Shown: positions 63,328-64,000 of the stretch, piece after piece
Layout: each line of letters opens with the position of its first letter
Numbering within the stretch: position 1 is the stretch's first letter
Assembly (NCBI RefSeq): GCF_026183675.1
Contig: NZ_JAPIVK010000008.1
Coordinates: 62,001 to 126,000, forward strand
Source: Microbulbifer halophilus
GTDB lineage: Bacteria; Pseudomonadota; Gammaproteobacteria; Pseudomonadales; Cellvibrionaceae
Direction of reading: 5' to 3'
Length of the DNA: 64,000 bases
Translations under genes and position numbers: made by a program
Notes under the pieces: generated by a model
Database searches by the model: none
The model's input: only the letters and a program-made list of their open reading frames with translations
Told to the model about the DNA's origin: nothing

Positions 63328-63813
63328 TCAAGGATAGATATCGATCGGCGTCGGTGTCTTCACCATCGCCCAGATCTCGTCCATCTCGCGGTTGGTCACG
63401 GCGATACAGCCATCGGTCCAGTTCATCTTCTGCAGGTAGCTTTCCATACCCTTCCACTGTGGTTTCATGCCGTGAATCATGATGGCGCCGCCCGGATCCA
63501 CGCCGCGGCGGGCGGCGCGGGCGCGGTCGCGCTGGTTGGGATAGGAGATATGGATCGAGCGGTAGAAGCGGCTGTTGGGATTCTTCCAGTCCAGGGTGTA
63601 GCGCCCCTCGGGGGTCCGTTCATCGCCCTGCTGCATCTTGTGGCCCTTCGGGTTTTCCCCGAACACCACCTTGTAGCTCTTGACCACGCGTTCGTCGCGG
63701 ATCAATTGCATCAGGCCTTTGGATTTGTAGACGATCACCTGATCGACGGGTTTGATTGTGGCAGAGGCGAACAGCGGCGCCAGCATCAGCAGGGCAAAGG
63801 TCAGGTATCTCAT
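63328..63813 (-). CDS. L,D-transpeptidase family protein (YafK/YkuD type)
   Basis: A 161-residue protein with a signal peptide (MRYLTFALLMLAPLFASA). The YkuD domain has His114 (GAIMIHGMK) and catalytic Cys136 in WTDGCIAVTN, the SHGC-like motif. Secreted enzymes of this type make or cut peptidoglycan cross-links or lipoprotein links; YafK-like members are short single-domain proteins as here. It stands alone and converges on bioHC. Confidence 0.92.
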   Translation of the reverse strand: MRYLTFALLMLAPLFASATIKPVDQVIVYKSKGLMQLIRDERVVKSYKVVFGENPKGHKMQQGDERTPEGRYTLDWKNPNSRFYRSIHISYPNQRDRARAARRGVDPGGAIMIHGMKPQWKGMESYLQKMNWTDGCIAVTNREMDEIWAMVKTPTPIDIYP

Positions 63814-63930
63814 GGTCTCGACAAGCAGGTTAGTTTTCAGTTATTCCGTAAAATGGCGGCCTCCGTGCTCCCGCAGACCCGCCCAATGGAACTTTGTGGC
63901 GCAATGCGGTGACAGCGTTGTCCTGTGCTG

Positions 63931-63968
63931 TTTTAGGCAGCCATCCTAAAACCCCGGTAGAAACGGGG
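63931..63968. other. Two adjacent small hairpins upstream of the last gene
   Basis: TTTTAGG at 63931-63937 pairs with CCTAAAA at 63945-63951, and CCCCG at 63952-63956 pairs with CGGGG at 63964-63968. The second has a T-run after it only on the minus strand. They lie just before a start codon and may act in the leader or as a minus-strand terminator. Confidence 0.35.
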
Positions 63969-63978
63969 CTGGAGGCGG

Positions 63979-64000
63979 ATGGAAATTGCACTGTTTGATT
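63979..64000 (+). CDS. Start of a gene cut by the window edge
   Basis: An ATG with a GGAGGCGG sequence directly upstream begins the peptide MEIALFD, then the window ends. The start resembles HAD-family hydrolases (ALFDLDGT-type) but seven residues are too few to decide. Confidence 0.5.

Overview
The window is high-GC, densely coded gammaproteobacterial DNA. A bifunctional BioH-BioC fusion, as annotated in Saccharophagus, Teredinibacter and Cellvibrio, together with FimX, EpmA/EpmB/EF-P and a complete liu leucine-degradation operon, points to a marine Cellvibrionales-type bacterium, perhaps close to Microbulbifer. That placement is inference. No rRNA, tRNA, CRISPR array, transposase or phage gene was seen.

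Layout. 1-6.8 kb: small metabolic genes, then an unusual ketosynthase III next to a haem-oxygenase-like diiron oxidase (HDO) candidate and an unknown protein, then an SDR/MFS pair divergent from a TetR regulator. 6.8-14.5 kb: a secreted-type KatG, SrkA, CysE, a GNAT protein, EpmA and EF-P. 14.6-31.3 kb: an accessory biosynthetic region. 31.6-41.4 kb: EpmB, a PilZ-like protein, FimX, an M1 lipoprotein peptidase, SerB and an AhpA/Smp-type membrane protein. 41.6-49.4 kb: LiuR and liuABCDE. 49.5-59 kb: glyoxalase, envelope proteins, a REC protein with a degenerate HPt-like tail, PadR, a second ketosynthase III, PH-domain membrane proteins and ComF. 59.3-63.3 kb: bioB-bioF-bioHC, then an L,D-transpeptidase and the first codons of a further gene.

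The accessory region is the most interesting part. Ten consecutive minus-strand genes (31250 down to 17770) encode a type II 3-dehydroquinate synthase-like enzyme and a DhnA-type aldolase, the same pair (GriH/GriI) that makes 3-amino-4-hydroxybenzoate from aspartate semialdehyde and DHAP. With them are two adenylate-forming ligases, a condensation-type acyltransferase, a thioester-reductase-like SDR, an FtsX-type ABC exporter with one permease fused to a LolA-like domain, and a probable outer-membrane barrel. A LuxR-family receptor without LuxI lies at the end of the operon, and a 20-bp lux-box-like palindrome lies upstream of it. Three more genes (HDO, class II aldolase, cytochrome b-like protein) probably belong. 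The region separates efp from epmB, which are neighbours in many gammaproteobacteria. There is no NRPS or PKS; the likely product is an acylated or reduced 3,4-AHBA derivative that is exported.

The second striking feature is a set of intergenic hairpin repeats in which the loop (core) is conserved while the flanking arms vary but stay complementary. One family has 28-bp arms around a 54-nt core (six copies), another 24-bp arms around a 28-nt core (two copies). Other hairpin families fill the gaps of the liu operon, and two have become coding sequence in the linker and tail of BioHC.
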